64,000 nucleotides of DNA, taken from the NCBI GenBank assembly GCA_036346225.1, contig JARFIW010001324.1:558001-622000 (forward strand). The letters are read 5' to 3'. This DNA is from Platerodrilus igneus. Its lineage: Eukaryota; Arthropoda; Insecta; Coleoptera; Lycidae. Shown one piece after another: positions 24,117-38,100 of the stretch. The notes under the pieces were generated by a model. The model had not been told where the DNA came from. It made no database searches and saw nothing but the letters and a program-made list of their open reading frames with translations. The translations under genes and the position numbers were made by a program. Each line of letters opens with the position of its first letter. Positions within the stretch are counted from its first letter, which is position 1.

Positions 24117-24632
24117 TTAATTTAATAAAAAATTTAATTTTGTAATTAAATTTTTACTGTTTATTTCCGTCAAAAATTCTCGGTATGCCAGTTTTGATAA
24201 AAAAATTATTATAATATTTGGCACGCGTATGTAAAATGGTTCGTCATCGCCGGTATAGTTAATAAGGAATCTTTTGATACCATTGACGAAGTCAGAACAT
24301 CGTCTAATATTTGTCGTGATAAACGATGTGCGACGGGTTGAATTCGATTGTTCTTTATAACACGTCCACGACGAACATATATTTCTCATAAAAGATTTTT
24401 TACCTAGGCAAATTGCCGCGTACTTAAAACTGCCCAACGCAAATACATACACCACAGACGCCTTCCATAGGTCAGAATCTCTACTAGTGAACACCGCCTC
24501 AGTTATGTAGGCATTAAAGCAACACGGCCGATAGACATGTTTGTCAGTTGCAGATAGATATGTCAAAATGTCATTAATTGAAATGGAAGAAGTTGGAAAT
24601 ACAAGACAGAACGCTAATTGTACTTGTGACAT
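24117..24632 (-). CDS. Unidentified open frame, 171 codons
   Basis: The frame is open from ATG at 24632 to the stop at 24117-24119, with mixed hydrophobic and polar composition rather than simple sequence. One segment (KKSFMRNICSSWTCYKEQ followed by TRRTSFITTNIRRC) vaguely recalls the intracellular-loop region of insect odorant receptors (basic, then W..YK, then R...), but nothing diagnostic such as the C-terminal receptor motif is present. It lies directly downstream of the hAT remnant and could be a chance frame or a remnant exon. I would not assign a function. Confidence 0.22.
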   Translation of the reverse strand: MSQVQLAFCLVFPTSSISINDILTYLSATDKHVYRPCCFNAYITEAVFTSRDSDLWKASVVYVFALGSFKYAAICLGKKSFMRNICSSWTCYKEQSNSTRRTSFITTNIRRCSDFVNGIKRFLINYTGDDEPFYIRVPNIIIIFLSKLAYREFLTEINSKNLITKLNFLLN

Positions 24633-24639
24633 TCCCTTA

Positions 24640-27600
24640 GAAGTAATTATAATGACACTTGATTTTAATAGTTTTTGTATAAGTAAAGTCCACCAATGGG
24701 ATTAGGTTATTCCTTTTAGGAAATGTAAGTTTCGGGCTTCTATAAATTCTAATATAAGAGAAAATTATTTTGCATCATATTTGTTTTCGAATCAAAGGTT
24801 ATAAAATTCTCATGTCAACCTTTAAGAGGTTAGAGGTGATGTCATCATAATAACTAATACAGTCTGACTTTGCTTTGTTTAGAAAATATATAATGGAGCC
24901 AAGATGATATCATCGTCTTAGAGAAAAGACAGGTCATATGCGGCTTTGTGCTGACTCATATACATAAAAAATCCAGATTTCTGATGTAAGATTCACTATA
25001 CTTAAAGTTAAATATATATGTTTGGTAGTAGAAAGACTACGCGAAGTAGGTCCAATCTTGATCCATCGCCCAAAGTTCGCTGAGAATGCCTCGTATGTTT
25101 TTAAAACAAGCGGTCTCACTTTTCGAAGAAGGACTCTATTTCTAACATCCAAACGCTCAACAAGCCGCTTTAGTAGGGCAAGTATATTAGTCAGATGGTA
25201 GAGAGCTAGACAAAGTAGCCAAATATGTTCAAAAAATCCCTTACCAAGCGGCCCAGTTTATTTTTTAAACGCAGTTTCGTTTTAAAAAATTTAACCCATT
25301 AGTTGAGAGAACCGGAAGTCCAAAACTTTAATGGAAAAACAATCATTCACCCGATTGCAGGTACAAAATTTGAAATAAACAGATGCTAAAACTATACTGG
25401 AATGGAGGTTACAGCCTAAATGTATCATTGAATATATGAATTAAACGTATAAGTGTGTCTGTGTTTAGATTAAGTTTTACCGGAATATATGAATTGAACG
25501 TACTTACAAGCGCCTGCGTGTGTTGATTGAGTTTTTGGTTAGTAGGTTTGTGACACTTGAGATTTTTAATATTTGGTTAAGATTGTACTGTGTAATTGTG
25601 AGAAAAGATTTAAAATGTTTTATCAAAGTTTGTAAATACTGTATACCTTTGGTTGTTGATTATTGTAAACGGTGTAGTTAAAGTTTTTGACGTAATAAAT
25701 TGTGTGTGATTGTTTTTTAAAAGCGCGATTAAATAATTCAAGTTTTAGTTGACATTTACTTTTAGAAATCTTCTTTGCAATTAGTAGTCGTAAAAAGTCT
25801 ACATGTTTTAGGTTTGTTTTAGATTTAACATCATTTTGGTTTTAATAAATGCTCAGATTTATTGTAAGCCAGAAACTTTCTTCTGATCTCCGATTTTGGC
25901 ACACCCTTGTTATTTATTCTAGAGCTTATACCTAGCAATCCTGCGAAATTAGGTGGCGTCCAGGGTATTTCCTGATCAAGACCATACTTCATACCCGATA
26001 GCCTTCTTGAACCCTCGTCAAAGACGTACACCATTCGTCCCACTGAGTTAGTCGAAAGAACAACTTTCTGTTTGTATAGTCGTGGTTTTCGGTATTCTAC
26101 CGAAACGTAATTTTAGCGGTGTAATTTACCGAATTTTCCGTGAACTGCCTGCTAGATATTCTGAGGGCCAAAAACTGTACGTAACATATTAATAACATTA
26201 ACATTTACAAATAAAATATATGATAATTTACAAATACATGTTTTCATGGTGACAAAAACCAGTAAAATCCAATTTCACAGTCTGCTTTGGAACAGTGAAG
26301 TGGTTCTTTCACTGCCGATTTCGGAAAAATACATATTTGGAAATCTGCGTTTGCTAACAGGTTATAAAACTAATCGTTGTCTAGCAATAGTATTTCACTA
26401 TGCCTCAGTACAATCAGTTCCAATCTATTATGCAGTGGTCGAAAACTCGGATCTACAGAGGTACAAAAATTAATTAAAAAGTAGGCAAACAGAAAATTAT
26501 TTCTTGTACAGTGTATCAATCGTCCCTCTACCGGGAAAGTAAACTACCCTTCAACTAAATTAAAGGAACTTGTTAGGTTGAAAAGGATATCGCTCCTACA
26601 TGCCGATTTATTAGATGTATTTCAAATGAAATTATACGGTAAAATATAAAGAAATACATTTTACATTAGTAAATATCTTTTACTTTTGTGGATAAATATT
26701 TTCATAATTTCCACCATAATCATGCAAAAACTAAATTATTCTAATGAAAATAACTAGAAATTATAAACGCAAAATTACATGCTAAGGTATTCAAAAATAT
26801 TTTTTATAAATGCGTTAGCCTGTTTTTGTATAACGAATAGCTCGTATCACAGACAGCCCGAATATATTTAGCTTTGAAAAGCTTTTGATGTTCCCAAATG
26901 TTGGGGAAACTCTATAGCCCACTTGCTCCTACGTGCACCTTAGAATTTTTTAGGATGCCTAAAATATGTTTTCAATAACATAATTTGTAATATATTCAGA
27001 AAAATGCCACCGCCGCATATTGAAACGACTAGAGCAAGGTTCTTCTGTGCGTAAGACGAACCTTTTAGTTTTACGATATCGTTCCATATCGGAAAGCACA
27101 TAAAATAGCTATTTTGATGAGATGTGGTAGATTATTCTCTTCTAGAGTTTACTTTAAAGCGCGCTACTTATCTGGTCCTACGAATTTATATGCAGCAACT
27201 TAGTTATAATATAAACGCGCGTGTAACTATAGCAGACCGTAAAACACACTCAGAGAGAGGCTAATGCGTCAAAAGGAAAGGATTTGATATAATTTGCATT
27301 ACATTTCGCTAACGAAGACAGCGCGCGACGAGATCACTACCCAAAGTGACACTTTCAGAATAAATGTATTATAAAGTTTCTTGAATTTGTAATAAGTTTT
27401 TGAGATACATATTAGAACAATTTAACAGGAAACTTAGAGAACACTGCACACGCACTACATGATTCATAAACATGTTGTCCTTATAAATAATGTTGTATAC
27501 GCTAGGAGGATTAAGCACATGAATCATCAGTATTTATTTTAGGAAAAGTAAAATAACTGTCATAGGTATAATTTGTGTTTAAAACACTTTGTTACGCTCA

Positions 27601-29204
27601 TTTCCCTGCTTACGACTTGTGCATCCTTTGATTTAAATACCGCGTCGATTATTCCACTCAGATTATATTCAACGTAGATGCAGTAGAAGCAGTTCCTGTT
27701 GTTAAATATTTCGGTATCTACTTATTTAAATATAACGGGTTCCCTACATTTTCGTTCTTTAAGTTTGCAATAGTTCAGTTAGGCAACCAACGTTACTAAT
27801 CCTTTATTTTCAAGTTCGTATGGGTTATATTGTACTATGTGGTTCTTTATCTAGGAATATGTTTAATAGTCAAGAGTTTCCTTAGTTTGTTATATAAATA
27901 AACTAAAATCGCTCTTAGGATCTTTTTACTATTTGTTCTGTGCTCCGACATTTGTATACAAAGTGGTCTTTATTGTTGGTTAATTTTTCAAACTAGTAGT
28001 CACGCGAAGTTTCCTTTACTCTCTTCCTAATACTGTTACTGGATTCGTGTGATCTGGTTTATATAGCAGGTGACAATTCGTATCTAATTTAAAATCTGTT
28101 TGTAGTTTGTTACCTTCCCGTCACGTCTTCATTTACGTGTGGGTTCTGGACGAAAAGAGTCCTTTATATGGCGATCGAGAAACAAAATGGTGTAACTATT
28201 ACTGTCGTAGTTGTTGGCAAGTACCTCAGCAGAATAGACAACTTAACCACTAGTCTGCCACACGAAATCCATCCAGTAACAGATTGGTAAATATTAGTTT
28301 TTTATGATTTAAACTATTATCTATTTATTTTTGATGAAACTTACTATAAACGCATTGTAAGTGTTTTCAGTGTATGGCATAATTGCATCCTCACACGAAA
28401 AATAATAAGAGTTTTTTTTGTTAAAATCCTTCCTTTAAATGATTTGGCGCACGTGTAATTTGTGACCGATTATAATTACTTTGGTATATAACAAATATTT
28501 CAATGTTTACAAAAATAAAGATATCGTCCCATTTAAAAATTATAACGTTCAACGTAGTTAGTCGATCACATGTTATTTGGTGATGTTGTACTTTATTAAA
28601 CCTTTTTAATTTTGTACCAGTTTATAGTCTAATTATATAATTTTTGTGCAGTGAAATTTGCGGTGTAAGTGTCCGCCATAACTTTTGTTATTAAATATAC
28701 TTTTGAATTTCTACGCACGTAATCCTGTGGTACGACGCTTTCACAACATCATATGCTTTCTGTAATAATAGTGCCCCTGTGATTTTACAAGTTAGTAAGG
28801 TTAATAATATTTAAATAGAATTCATTGTTGTATTTAGTTTGGTATGGTGCACTGTTAAAGCTTTATAGTTCAATAATTAAATATCGACTTCGAAGGGTGT
28901 ACGATTTATAACCTAATTCTATACGATTCCTATTCCTCTACAATGGTGGATACGAGAAAATAAACAATTTACTCGTACTGATATTGATGAAACTGCTTCG
29001 GCCACTTTGAGGATGCAATGGATGTTTGTTTAATAAAAAATGTGAATATGTGCCGTTTTTCCCTTTGGCAAGCTCAGTGGCAAAAATGCTGTGGATTTTA
29101 TAAAAACGAAATGAAACATAGAAATCCAAACAAAAACCTTTTGAACAATCCTCTATACATTCAGAAAACATCATTTTTTTATACACATCTAAATAGTCTA
29201 CTTA
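24640..29204. other. Anonymous AT-rich DNA
   Basis: No repeat family or RNA was recognised. At about 25430-25550 a phrase beginning gaatatatgaattraacgta occurs twice about 65 bases apart, an old tandem duplication. Apart from the frame at 25831-26106 no open frame stands out. Confidence 0.4.
25831..26106 (-). CDS. Unidentified open frame, ~91 codons
   Basis: The minus strand is open from just after a TAA near 26107 to TGA at 25831-25833. It contains an internal ATG at 26043 followed by GRMVYVFDEGSRRLSGM and further on QEIPWTPPNFAGLLGIS. The composition is protein-like (balanced charged and aromatic residues, no simple repeats), but no family is recognised. It could be a remnant exon, part of a degenerate retroelement, or chance. 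Confidence 0.25.
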   Translation of the reverse strand, partial: VSVEYRKPRLYKQKVVLSTNSVGRMVYVFDEGSRRLSGMKYGLDQEIPWTPPNFAGLLGISSRINNKGVPKSEIRRKFLAYNKSEHLLKPK

Positions 29205-29235
29205 CACACACACACACACACAAACACACAATCAC

Positions 29236-29273
<38 letters not shown>

Positions 29274-29285
29274 AGAGGGAGAGAC
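29205..29285 (+). repeat. (CA)n followed by (GA)n microsatellite
   Basis: Repeats of acac run from 29205 to about 29270 with two interruptions (aaacacacaatc), then gagagagggagaga. The open frames through here reflect the repeat period. Confidence 0.95.
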
Positions 29286-32200
29286 ATAAATAACGCTTAT
29301 AAATGCAGTCTATAGCTTAAGTTCAGAAAGAAAATATTCTAATGACTACTTACGTATTAAAGCGATTTTCACTTAATCCTTGTTAATAATTAAAGGACCA
29401 CAAAATATTTTGTGTTAGTTACAAAATTTTCTTTAAAATTCTCACGGATAATTGAAATACTCTGAAAATAAACCCGCGTCAGTGTAGTTGATCAAGGACG
29501 TTGGACGAAAATTTTTTGCTAAAGTTCAAAACATTCTGAGCAATGACCTCAAGATTGCTAAATTCAAATTATCCATTTACAAATAATTTTTAAACCAAAG
29601 TAAGAACATATTTTAGCTTAATCTGCCTAATAATACACAAATGCCTATTTTGCTTTAAAACAAATTATATGCGATTTAGATGGTCAAATTCGCGCCGATA
29701 TTCTTTTTTATGACTATCTGTTGCTGCTTATAAAGATATCGTTTTCATTGGAATTAATTGCATTGAAAATTTTCTGGTTCCATTTCAGATTTCCATTTAA
29801 TCAATTTTTCAACGTAGAAGTATCAGTTTACAAAGTACATATATTTTTAATAGATTAAAATTAGCGCGTGACCCTGCACTAATATACTTATATTGAAGAA
29901 ATGGATCTATACAATAATTATGCCTAATAACATATGTTTAAATTTCTGTTACATGTGGAATGCCAACAGAATGAACTACAAATCTAGAGTTTTGCATGTT
30001 GGATACCGAAAGAATGAATGACATCCTCCTTTCTTAAATTCCTCTTTATATAACAAAATAATCTCAATACGTCATAGGTCTCAAATCTTTTGATTATGTT
30101 CTTGAAGTATTAGTCACTGCATAATGTACCATGTTCCAAAAGTGAGCAAAGAAGCTGCCCCGCACCGAGCACCACAACAAAAAGAGCATTTGAAAAAAGT
30201 AATGCCGTGTTAGTTAAAAAACCGCAGAGTGGGGTTGATTACAAAAAAAGGAAAAGGAAACCTTACGAAAAGAATTTTATTACAAATCATTAATTATAAC
30301 ATGATATCAAGGAGAACATTTACTCAAAGATAACTCGAAGGATTTACATAATAAAAAAGCATTTACACAAAATTAACAATTGATCGAAAAAAATTAAACA
30401 GAATACATCGAGGACTGTTTTCAGTCCAGCGATTACCACAAATCCTAAACTATATGTATGTAAAATATTCATTAGGAAAAGTGTATACTTACATACTGTC
30501 CCTAAACAACTTTTAACAAGTAACAGCAATCAAGAAAAACCCCATCTGCAAGAAATTCACTTCGTTGCACTGTAGAAAAAATTATTAGAAAAATATCACA
30601 CAAAAACAATAGCGCACTCCAAATTTTATATAGGAAATTGTTATAGTCGGTCAGCGTAACTCTTAACATAATTAAATACCCTGACAGTACCAGTCATTGT
30701 CCTAAGCACCCTTTGATGATCCGCGTGAAGCAAGTCCAACGTCAACATCTTCAATTATGCGATGGGTAACTTGACAAATCCAGACCAAATTCTTCCGATG
30801 GAAATCGTCAAAGAGACGTAAAGAAAAAATAACAATCCTTAAACTTAGAATAAAATTCTGGTTTCAAGTTTATCGCAACGTATACTTAAAGGTTCTTCAC
30901 AGATAGGCCGCAACAATTCTTTATAGCCGATACCTGCGGGATCACATGACATTGATTCGAATATATAGATATATAGGATTATCCTGCTCGGTACATTCTA
31001 CACCTAATTTAGAAATCGACAAATCCACAAAAACTTTCCGTTATAAATATATCACATAGTAGTATCTCTAGAGGGTGCAAGAATTATGTTTGTACCTCTT
31101 GGCTGAATATGAAAATAATATGCCAACTTATGTATTTCCAATCGAAATATGATGAGCGTTCACTTCCGTCTCAACAATCGAAATTAAGCTATGTTTTTTG
31201 AAATCATCAGAAGTGCCAGGTACAATCAACTTATACAAGAACCTAATGAATGCTAACTTAATATATCGTTCTAGCAGGAGAAACTGCGGTTGATAATGGA
31301 AAACCCATGTTCAGCTTATGTAGTAAAACAGGTCTTAAACGTTTTAAAACAACACTAAAGTACATCCACCCAAGGACTTTTGCGCGAGATGTATGGGAGT
31401 TGTTTATATTTTCGTATAAAATTATGCAAATGTAGCATACACCAAATAATTCATATAACGTAGGGTGTAGAGATAAGCAAACCAGAAGTAACCTTTTATA
31501 AACCAGTATCTAATTATTTCAATATTTCCAGAAACAAATATTTTAGCAATCGAGAATCACGCTTTAAACTTATTAAAATGAAATAGATTGCAGAACCTTG
31601 TTAATGATAAAATCCCAGATTTAATTCTTTATTTTTAGAATAAATTTGTTGTATTTAAATTATAATTACTTGTACTATTAAAACCTACAGGGTGTGGAAT
31701 AAGCAATCATTTCAGTTAAGAAAGTAGTCGAAACTGTTGCTGAAAATTTGCAGATGACCGCAAAAACAGTAAGAAATATTAAATTTACATTAAGTATGCG
31801 TTAAGAAAATATTTAGATTCACGGATGGACACGTAACAAGATTTTAAAAAAATGTAAGACATTTTATAAAAAGCTCAAATTATGTAAATATTCATTTTCA
31901 TAGCGAACGTGCTTGTTAACAAGACACTTGGTATCTTGAGTATAAATGCATAAAATTCCCTTCATTGGAGGAGTTTTTATTCTTGATGACAAAGAAATAG
32001 TGTTTTATGTAATAGTATTTACAACATTCTGCGTGTAGAAGGAAGTTTTTTAAAAACTTCATTCAAGAAATATTTAACTGTGTGTCGATAACGCATAACT
32101 ACCTAATTATTATAAGAAATTTTATTTGATAGTGTTTATGTTGAAAGGAAACCCAGCGATTGTAAAAGATGTAAGGTCGCGTGTACAATATTTCAATTTT

Positions 32201-32817
32201 ATTTAGTACCAAACTTGTTGGTATTTAGATGTATTCATTTAAAATATCTGTCGATATTTAAATAAACTAGTACAGTGTATTTGGCTTGAACAATAACTTG
32301 AAAACACTTTTGGAAAATCCAGTAATTGCATGGAACACAAGAAGTATAAGATATCGTGCCAATTAGCAGGAATCAAATAAGTAATGTAAACAAACATCCA
32401 ATAAAGGAGATAAAAGTCATAAAAATGAGATTAATTGCGGCCATAAATCTTAAAGATAATATAAGTGCATAGGTAAATGGAGCTAATTAGTAGCTTGAGG
32501 CTATTAGAACGACTGATTCTAAAGATTGCATCATGAATGAAGATTCTCGATACTAACGTAAGAGACGAACCTCTGTTTTCAAGCAATAAGAACATAGAAA
32601 CAACGCTAGGTTGTTCTTGATGCTAACATCACGAAGGGTCGCGCTTATAAAACTAAATCGAGATTAAGTTGATAGGCAGTTGATAAGTTGCTATTAATAC
32701 GTCACGATGTCATCAAAGTAATGATAATGTATCACGTCGTAAAGTTTTAGTAGTGAAATTATTTATTGAAAAGTTGACGGAAGAGTATATAAAATGTACA
32801 AAAGCGAGAGAGATTAA
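29286..32817. other. Anonymous AT-rich DNA
   Basis: No gene, repeat family or RNA was recognised. Open frames such as 30344-30529 on the minus strand are short and without similarity that I can name. Confidence 0.4.
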
Positions 32818-33058
32818 TTGAAAATAAAATGAATATACAATGTTTGACCACTGCAAGATAAAGTTTTAATTTGAATATAAGCGTATATGGATTTGGATTG
32901 CAAAGTTGATGTTTTAATGGTATTTAGTGGAAAATTTAGTTGAAAATAAAATGAATATACAATGTTTGACCACTGCAAGATAAAGTTTTAATTTGAATAT
33001 AAGCATATATGGATTTGGAATGCAAAGTTGATGTTTAATGGTATTTAGTGGAAAAGTT
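32818..33058 (+). repeat. 122-bp tandem duplication
   Basis: The sequence starting ttgaaaataaaatgaatata at 32818 is repeated at 32940 and extends about 118 bases. Only a few differences are visible (gcgtatatgg/gcatatatgg, ggattgc/ggaatgc, one T of a run), so the duplication is recent, or is an assembly artefact. Confidence 0.9.
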
Positions 33059-33059
33059 T

Positions 33060-34149
33060 TAACAATTTGGACATGCCCAGCAGAGGCAAAAACAACAACA
33101 ACCAAGATAATTTACACTGTAAACTAAACAAAATTACATTGTTTTAAAATTTTAACGGAGGACATTTCTATTAATTAGTCAAGCTCTATTCTAAGGTGTG
33201 TATTTTTGTGTGTTAATATTTGAGATTAATTAAAGAGTGTGTACAAGTTTAATAATTCAATTTGAAAAGGGCGGCATAAGTTTAGAAACACATTGTTTTT
33301 TAAATATAGTTACTGACAAACATTTTAAACGTTTAGAACTTTATTGTAATTAGCAGTTGACCGATAACTGAAAAATCGATCATTGATAGGTGCTTTATAA
33401 ACAGACATTGATCATTGACCCTCCCTAATTATTTATCAGTCTTTATATAATAAATCTTTTCTACGTCATTAACTCTGCAGACTTTGATACGTTTCTGGTT
33501 GAACTGGTGTCGTAATTTTTTGTAAATTAGTTTCTTTTACGCGTTCATCTTAATTAAGTAAGCGCCATTTTTAATTCTTCAGATCGTAAAATCTCAATTT
33601 GTTCATTAATTAAAGAATGAATGAAAACAGTCATATATAGCTGTTTGTTATCGGGCTGCCTTATCCAATTTATGGTCTTTAAAAGTCTCATCGTGTCTCG
33701 CTAATTATAATGTTTCTTTCATGTTGTGTCGCACAGATACTTATCTGTCGGCATCTGAACAGAATAAAACCTTCTGTAGATGCGATTTTTTTACGCGAAA
33801 GATGATCGACATTGACAAGAGTGCTGACGTAAATACTATGTACTCTAACAAAATGAACCTTCTGGCAGCCAATTTGAGTAAATCAAGAGGCTCCTGATCC
33901 GTATTATTTGAGAACAATTGTATTAAATATACTTAGTGAAATAGAAATTGCAACATAAAAAAGGAATAGAAATTTATTCAGCAACCATTTAATTACTCAA
34001 AGGTAGTATTTCATTTAGTCACATGGTAGTGACATTTGACATTTCTTTATTTTCAATGTTGTTATCAAGTGTATTTCTTGCAAATTTTGGTTGATTCTTT
34101 GCATTGTTTTATGATATGAATCTGTAGTTTAACTTTAATTTGAGTACGT
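33060..34149. other. Anonymous AT-rich DNA
   Basis: I see no supportable gene, RNA or repeat here. Confidence 0.4.
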
Positions 34150-34700
34150 CATTATGTTTCGAGTGTGGCAATGTCAAAATTAGCGCCAATTAAGCAAATT
34201 CGGCAAAGGTCGAATTATTTGCCTGCGGAAATGTGTTCTTCGTTCAGGGCAATTGCAAATCGGCTAATCGGAATAAGTCCAGTATCATGCGCTGTTATAT
34301 GGCATGTGCTATAGAGAATCAGCAACATCGTAGAAGAGGAATAAGCGGCCGGACATAAAGATGCAGAATCGCCATTTTCGAATTATGAAAATAAAAAACC
34401 AATTCTTCAGTACCAGATTAATCGGCGACAGTGGTTAGCTAATGAAGATCGTCCTAAACCATGCAAACGGCTTATCGTGGAATCATCAATTTTGGCTTGC
34501 AATTTCATCGGCCATACCTTGTGTTACTGTTTTGATCCAACACCAATAGCAACGATTATAATGATATGGATTGTGACTGCACTGGAACCTAGAGTGCCAT
34601 AGGATGGTGTATACTGACAGATGTCTATTCTGTTTGAAAATGCATGATGACCGTATAAGGATCAGGTAGCTGGCAGCAACGTGGGTACCGTTTCTAGTTG
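34150..34700 (+). pseudogene. Tc1-like transposase remnant
   Basis: Plus-strand fragments in changing frames read SFRAIANRLIGIS (about 34233), then NQQHRRRGISGR (about 34318), and further on RRQWLANEDR. The first two resemble the paired-like DNA-binding region of Tc1-type transposases, where an S-R-A-I-A-x-R-L helix is followed by RRRGSGRPR. The catalytic region cannot be read with confidence and no terminal repeats were found. It is heavily decayed. Confidence 0.4.
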
Positions 34701-34983
34701 CAGAAAATTAATAACCAGTTCTGGTATGTGGGCTAACTTATACCATTAACATAAAGGTAACCCTGATTTACAGAAATTATTTTTAATAAACAATATATTT
34801 ACATGCCGTAACTTGTAATCAGAGAAATTAGACTGACACTTCTAAAAAGTGTTTGAAAACTGCAGGAATCGACTAGTTCCTGCTTTGTGACAGTTACATG
34901 GAAAACAGGTGTTAATAGTAATCATTATAAGACATTCTTATAGATGACAAGTAATCATTCTCAGCCTGCATAAAAATATAAAA

Positions 34984-35950
34984 ATATGTGTGAGAGAGAG
35001 TGCGTCAGGGAGAGAAAGAGAGAGAGAGAAAGAGAGAGAGACAGACGGAGTCGGACGGCGGCAGGAATAAATAAAGATAAGGAGATAGGTAGAGGATGAG
35101 AAGGGGGAGAAAAGGGAGAGAAGAGGAGAAAAAAATTAAAATTGGGGCGGCGAAGGAGGAGGGAGATAGGAGAAGCAGGAGGGTTGAAAGTGGTAGGAGA
35201 GGATGAAGAAAAAAGAGAGAAAGAGTGATTACAAGAGGGTGATAGGAAAAACGGATAGGGAAAGGATGGAAGAGAGTGAAAAGAAAGAAGGAACGGGAGA
35301 GACGAAAAAAGAAGAGCAGAGGAGGAAAAGGGGAAGTGAGAAAGAAGAAAAATGAGAAAAGGTAATAGGAACTGAAAGAGAGAGAGACAAAGAGGAGGAG
35401 AGGAGAGAGAAAGAGAGGGTGGAAGGAGGAGAGGAAGCGAGTGAGGGACGACGAGGAAGCGTAAAGTGTGGAAATGAGAAATTAGGCAAGTAGTACGATA
35501 GGGAGAAAGGAAAAGAGTAAGAGAGAGACAATCAAAGGAAAGAGACGGGTAAGCAGCAAGAGAAAGAGGGAGAGAGAAAGCAACGGAGCAAGGAAAAACC
35601 AGAACGAGGAAGCGAGGCAGAAAGAGGGCGTTAGGGAAAGAGAATGAGAAGGAAGACGTAGAGGGGATAAAAGAAGAGGAAGTGAGGTGGAGAGGGTATA
35701 CGAAGAGGGTGAGAAGGAGACGGGGTAAGAGAAAATGAGGGGTGAAGGTGTAAAGGGAGACGGAAGAGGATAAGAGAAAAGAGAAGACGAAGCGGGATGG
35801 AGAGCAGAATATTAGAAGAGTCAAAAGGGTGGAAAGTGGAAAGGGAGGGGGGAAACGTTGGAGGGGAAGGAAGAGAGAGAGGGATGAAAGAATGGGACGA
35901 AAGAGAGCGAGTCAGAGCAAGTGAGAAAAGGAGCCAGGAAAGTTTCTCAG
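34984..35950 (+). repeat. ~960-bp polypurine (GA-rich) tract
   Basis: The plus strand is almost entirely A and G for nearly a kilobase, with isolated pyrimidines every 5-20 bases. GAGAG occurs very many times. It is not a simple tandem array. Long open frames on the minus strand here (Ser/Leu/Phe/Pro-rich) are a by-product of the composition. Purine tracts can form triplex (H-DNA) structures, and GAGAG is the core site of GAGA-factor-type proteins; whether either applies here is inference. Confidence 0.9.
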
Positions 35951-38078
35951 TAACCATTTGTTTAGCGGGGACTAGTCAATCAGCCAATTATTTTTCTTAA
36001 CAAGATGCTCTTATCCAGTCAAGGTGTAGTTTTTAGGTAATTATCTTCGTCTTCAATTACGATAGTTTGTCCATGTGTATTCTTAAGTAATTTTTGTCAT
36101 TTATGTTTAATTAAAATTCATGTTATGTAAAATATCTCCTCGAGCGTTGTTGCTACAGGCTACTCTTGCTTAAAAATCTCTCGGTAACATTTCTGGATGT
36201 GTGTACTGTTTGTAAAATCTACTGGTTTACATTTCAGTATGACAAATATTAACCATACTTTAAAAATTTGTAATAAATCTAAAAGGCATTGTAAAAGAAT
36301 AACAATTGTATTCTCTTTGAATTTCATTGATTTGGGAAACAAATAAAAATTGGTTTAACTGTCAATTTTATTATGAATCGGCTGCTATAAATTTGATGAA
36401 TCGTTTGTAAATTAACCGTCTACGTGATATTTGCATTATTTTCAGGATATGCGTTGTTTATCCATCGTCGGTGTCAGCAAAAAACATAATCTCGTTAAAT
36501 AAGTGTATACGTGTCACATTTAAAATATTGAGAGTAACTGGGTCAAATCAGTTTCGTTGCAATAGTGCTTTTAAGTTCGGTTCTAAATCTAATACTAGGA
36601 TAATGACTGGAATAAATCTATTGTTTAAAAACAATTGCATGGGAGAACAATAACTGTGGATAGCATTTTAGAGCTGCAATTTATATGTAACTTTAGCTGG
36701 AAAACGTTATTCAACCGCTTTTAAAAATTATATCCTGAACATTGCGTTATTATTAATCGGACACATCTTTAACTGTGTCAAGTAATGCTTACGTTGTACA
36801 ATGCAATGTAGTATGTGGATATACAAAAGCGAAGGTTTGTACTTCTTGTGAAATAGTTAAGTTATTGCTCAGAGTCGCAAACAAATTCACTCAAACTCAG
36901 AAATTCTACGTTTCTTGCTTGCAAGTAGATCCATATAAAATTGCTGAAAACGCATTCGTACGTGATATTTATCGGTTACTGCAAATCTGCAAAACAGGGG
37001 CCGATTCAGGGCGTCAAATTAAGAAAATAAAAAATTATAATTAGCTAGAGACGGGAATAAATATGAAAACAATCATACACGCTTATAAATTGAAATCTTT
37101 GATTTTATCAATTTTACGAAAACAGAAAACCATCTCGTAATCAAATATCGTCGCCTCAGACAAAACGATAAATATGCACATTTGTAGTTTTGAGATAAAT
37201 CAAGTTTAATGTTTGGAGCTCTTTGAAAAATCAGAATTTTAAATTATAGAACTATTTTTTTATAATCTACACGTACATGCAATTCAATTCATTGAATATT
37301 GTTGTAGTTTATATTTTTAAATTTTTGCTAAAAATTTTATACATTCCTAATTTTGTTATGAAATTTTTATTAATTTGTGATTATTCATGCAACAAGTAAT
37401 ACTAACACACAAAGTAAAATTTTACTTTTTTGTGCAAAATAATTAACAAACTAAGAATTTATTCATAATATGAATCTTTGTCAGCATTTGGTGCAGGCAA
37501 ATTATCTCTTACGTCTAACTTGCTTTTAACAAATTATAGAAATGACGAGTTTTAGCGATGGTGAAGCCTACACAAGTTTCGTTTCGGGCCTTGGGAGAGG
37601 TCTTCTTAATAGCTTCTTCCAAAACTTCTTGTAACAAATTTTATTTCTTAAACAGATATTAAATATGGAATTTTGCCAAACTGATATAATTATTCTAAGT
37701 CAAAATAAAATAATAATTGAATTAAAATTAGAGCGAGTAGCCTAAGCATGCAACAATGTAAAAGCTGACATACTCAAGACTGACTGACTGATCTGGGGCT
37801 CTCGGGGGTATTTTCTATTCAAGCTGTGTATGCCAAAAACTTTATAATTTGAATACTGTTATTATCTTTATACTTTTAGCACTTTGAAAAAGATTTTAAA
37901 TAAATAGAAACGTCAGAAACCAGCAAATGAATATTTAATAAAAGAATCCGAACGAAAAATATCCCAAAAATAAAATATCAACTTATATATACTTATACTA
38001 ATATATATGATATGAATTGATTATACTTGGGTATAATGTACAATTTTCACCAAGATTACATAATTATAAAATATATTA
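35951..38078. other. Anonymous AT-rich DNA
   Basis: No recognisable gene or repeat. The open frame at 36775-37044 on the plus strand lacks any recognisable motif and is not called. Confidence 0.4.
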
Positions 38079-38100
38079 TTATATATATATATATATATAT

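Noticed and set aside
34961..35957. Long minus-strand open frames, up to 287 codons, rich in Ser, Leu, Phe and Pro
   Set aside because: They lie exactly on the polypurine tract; stop codons are rare there because of composition. There is no domain and all three frames look alike.
36775..37044. 89-codon plus-strand frame with several Cys residues
   Set aside because: There is no recognisable motif, no splice context or partner exon, and the composition is compatible with a chance frame in AT-rich DNA.
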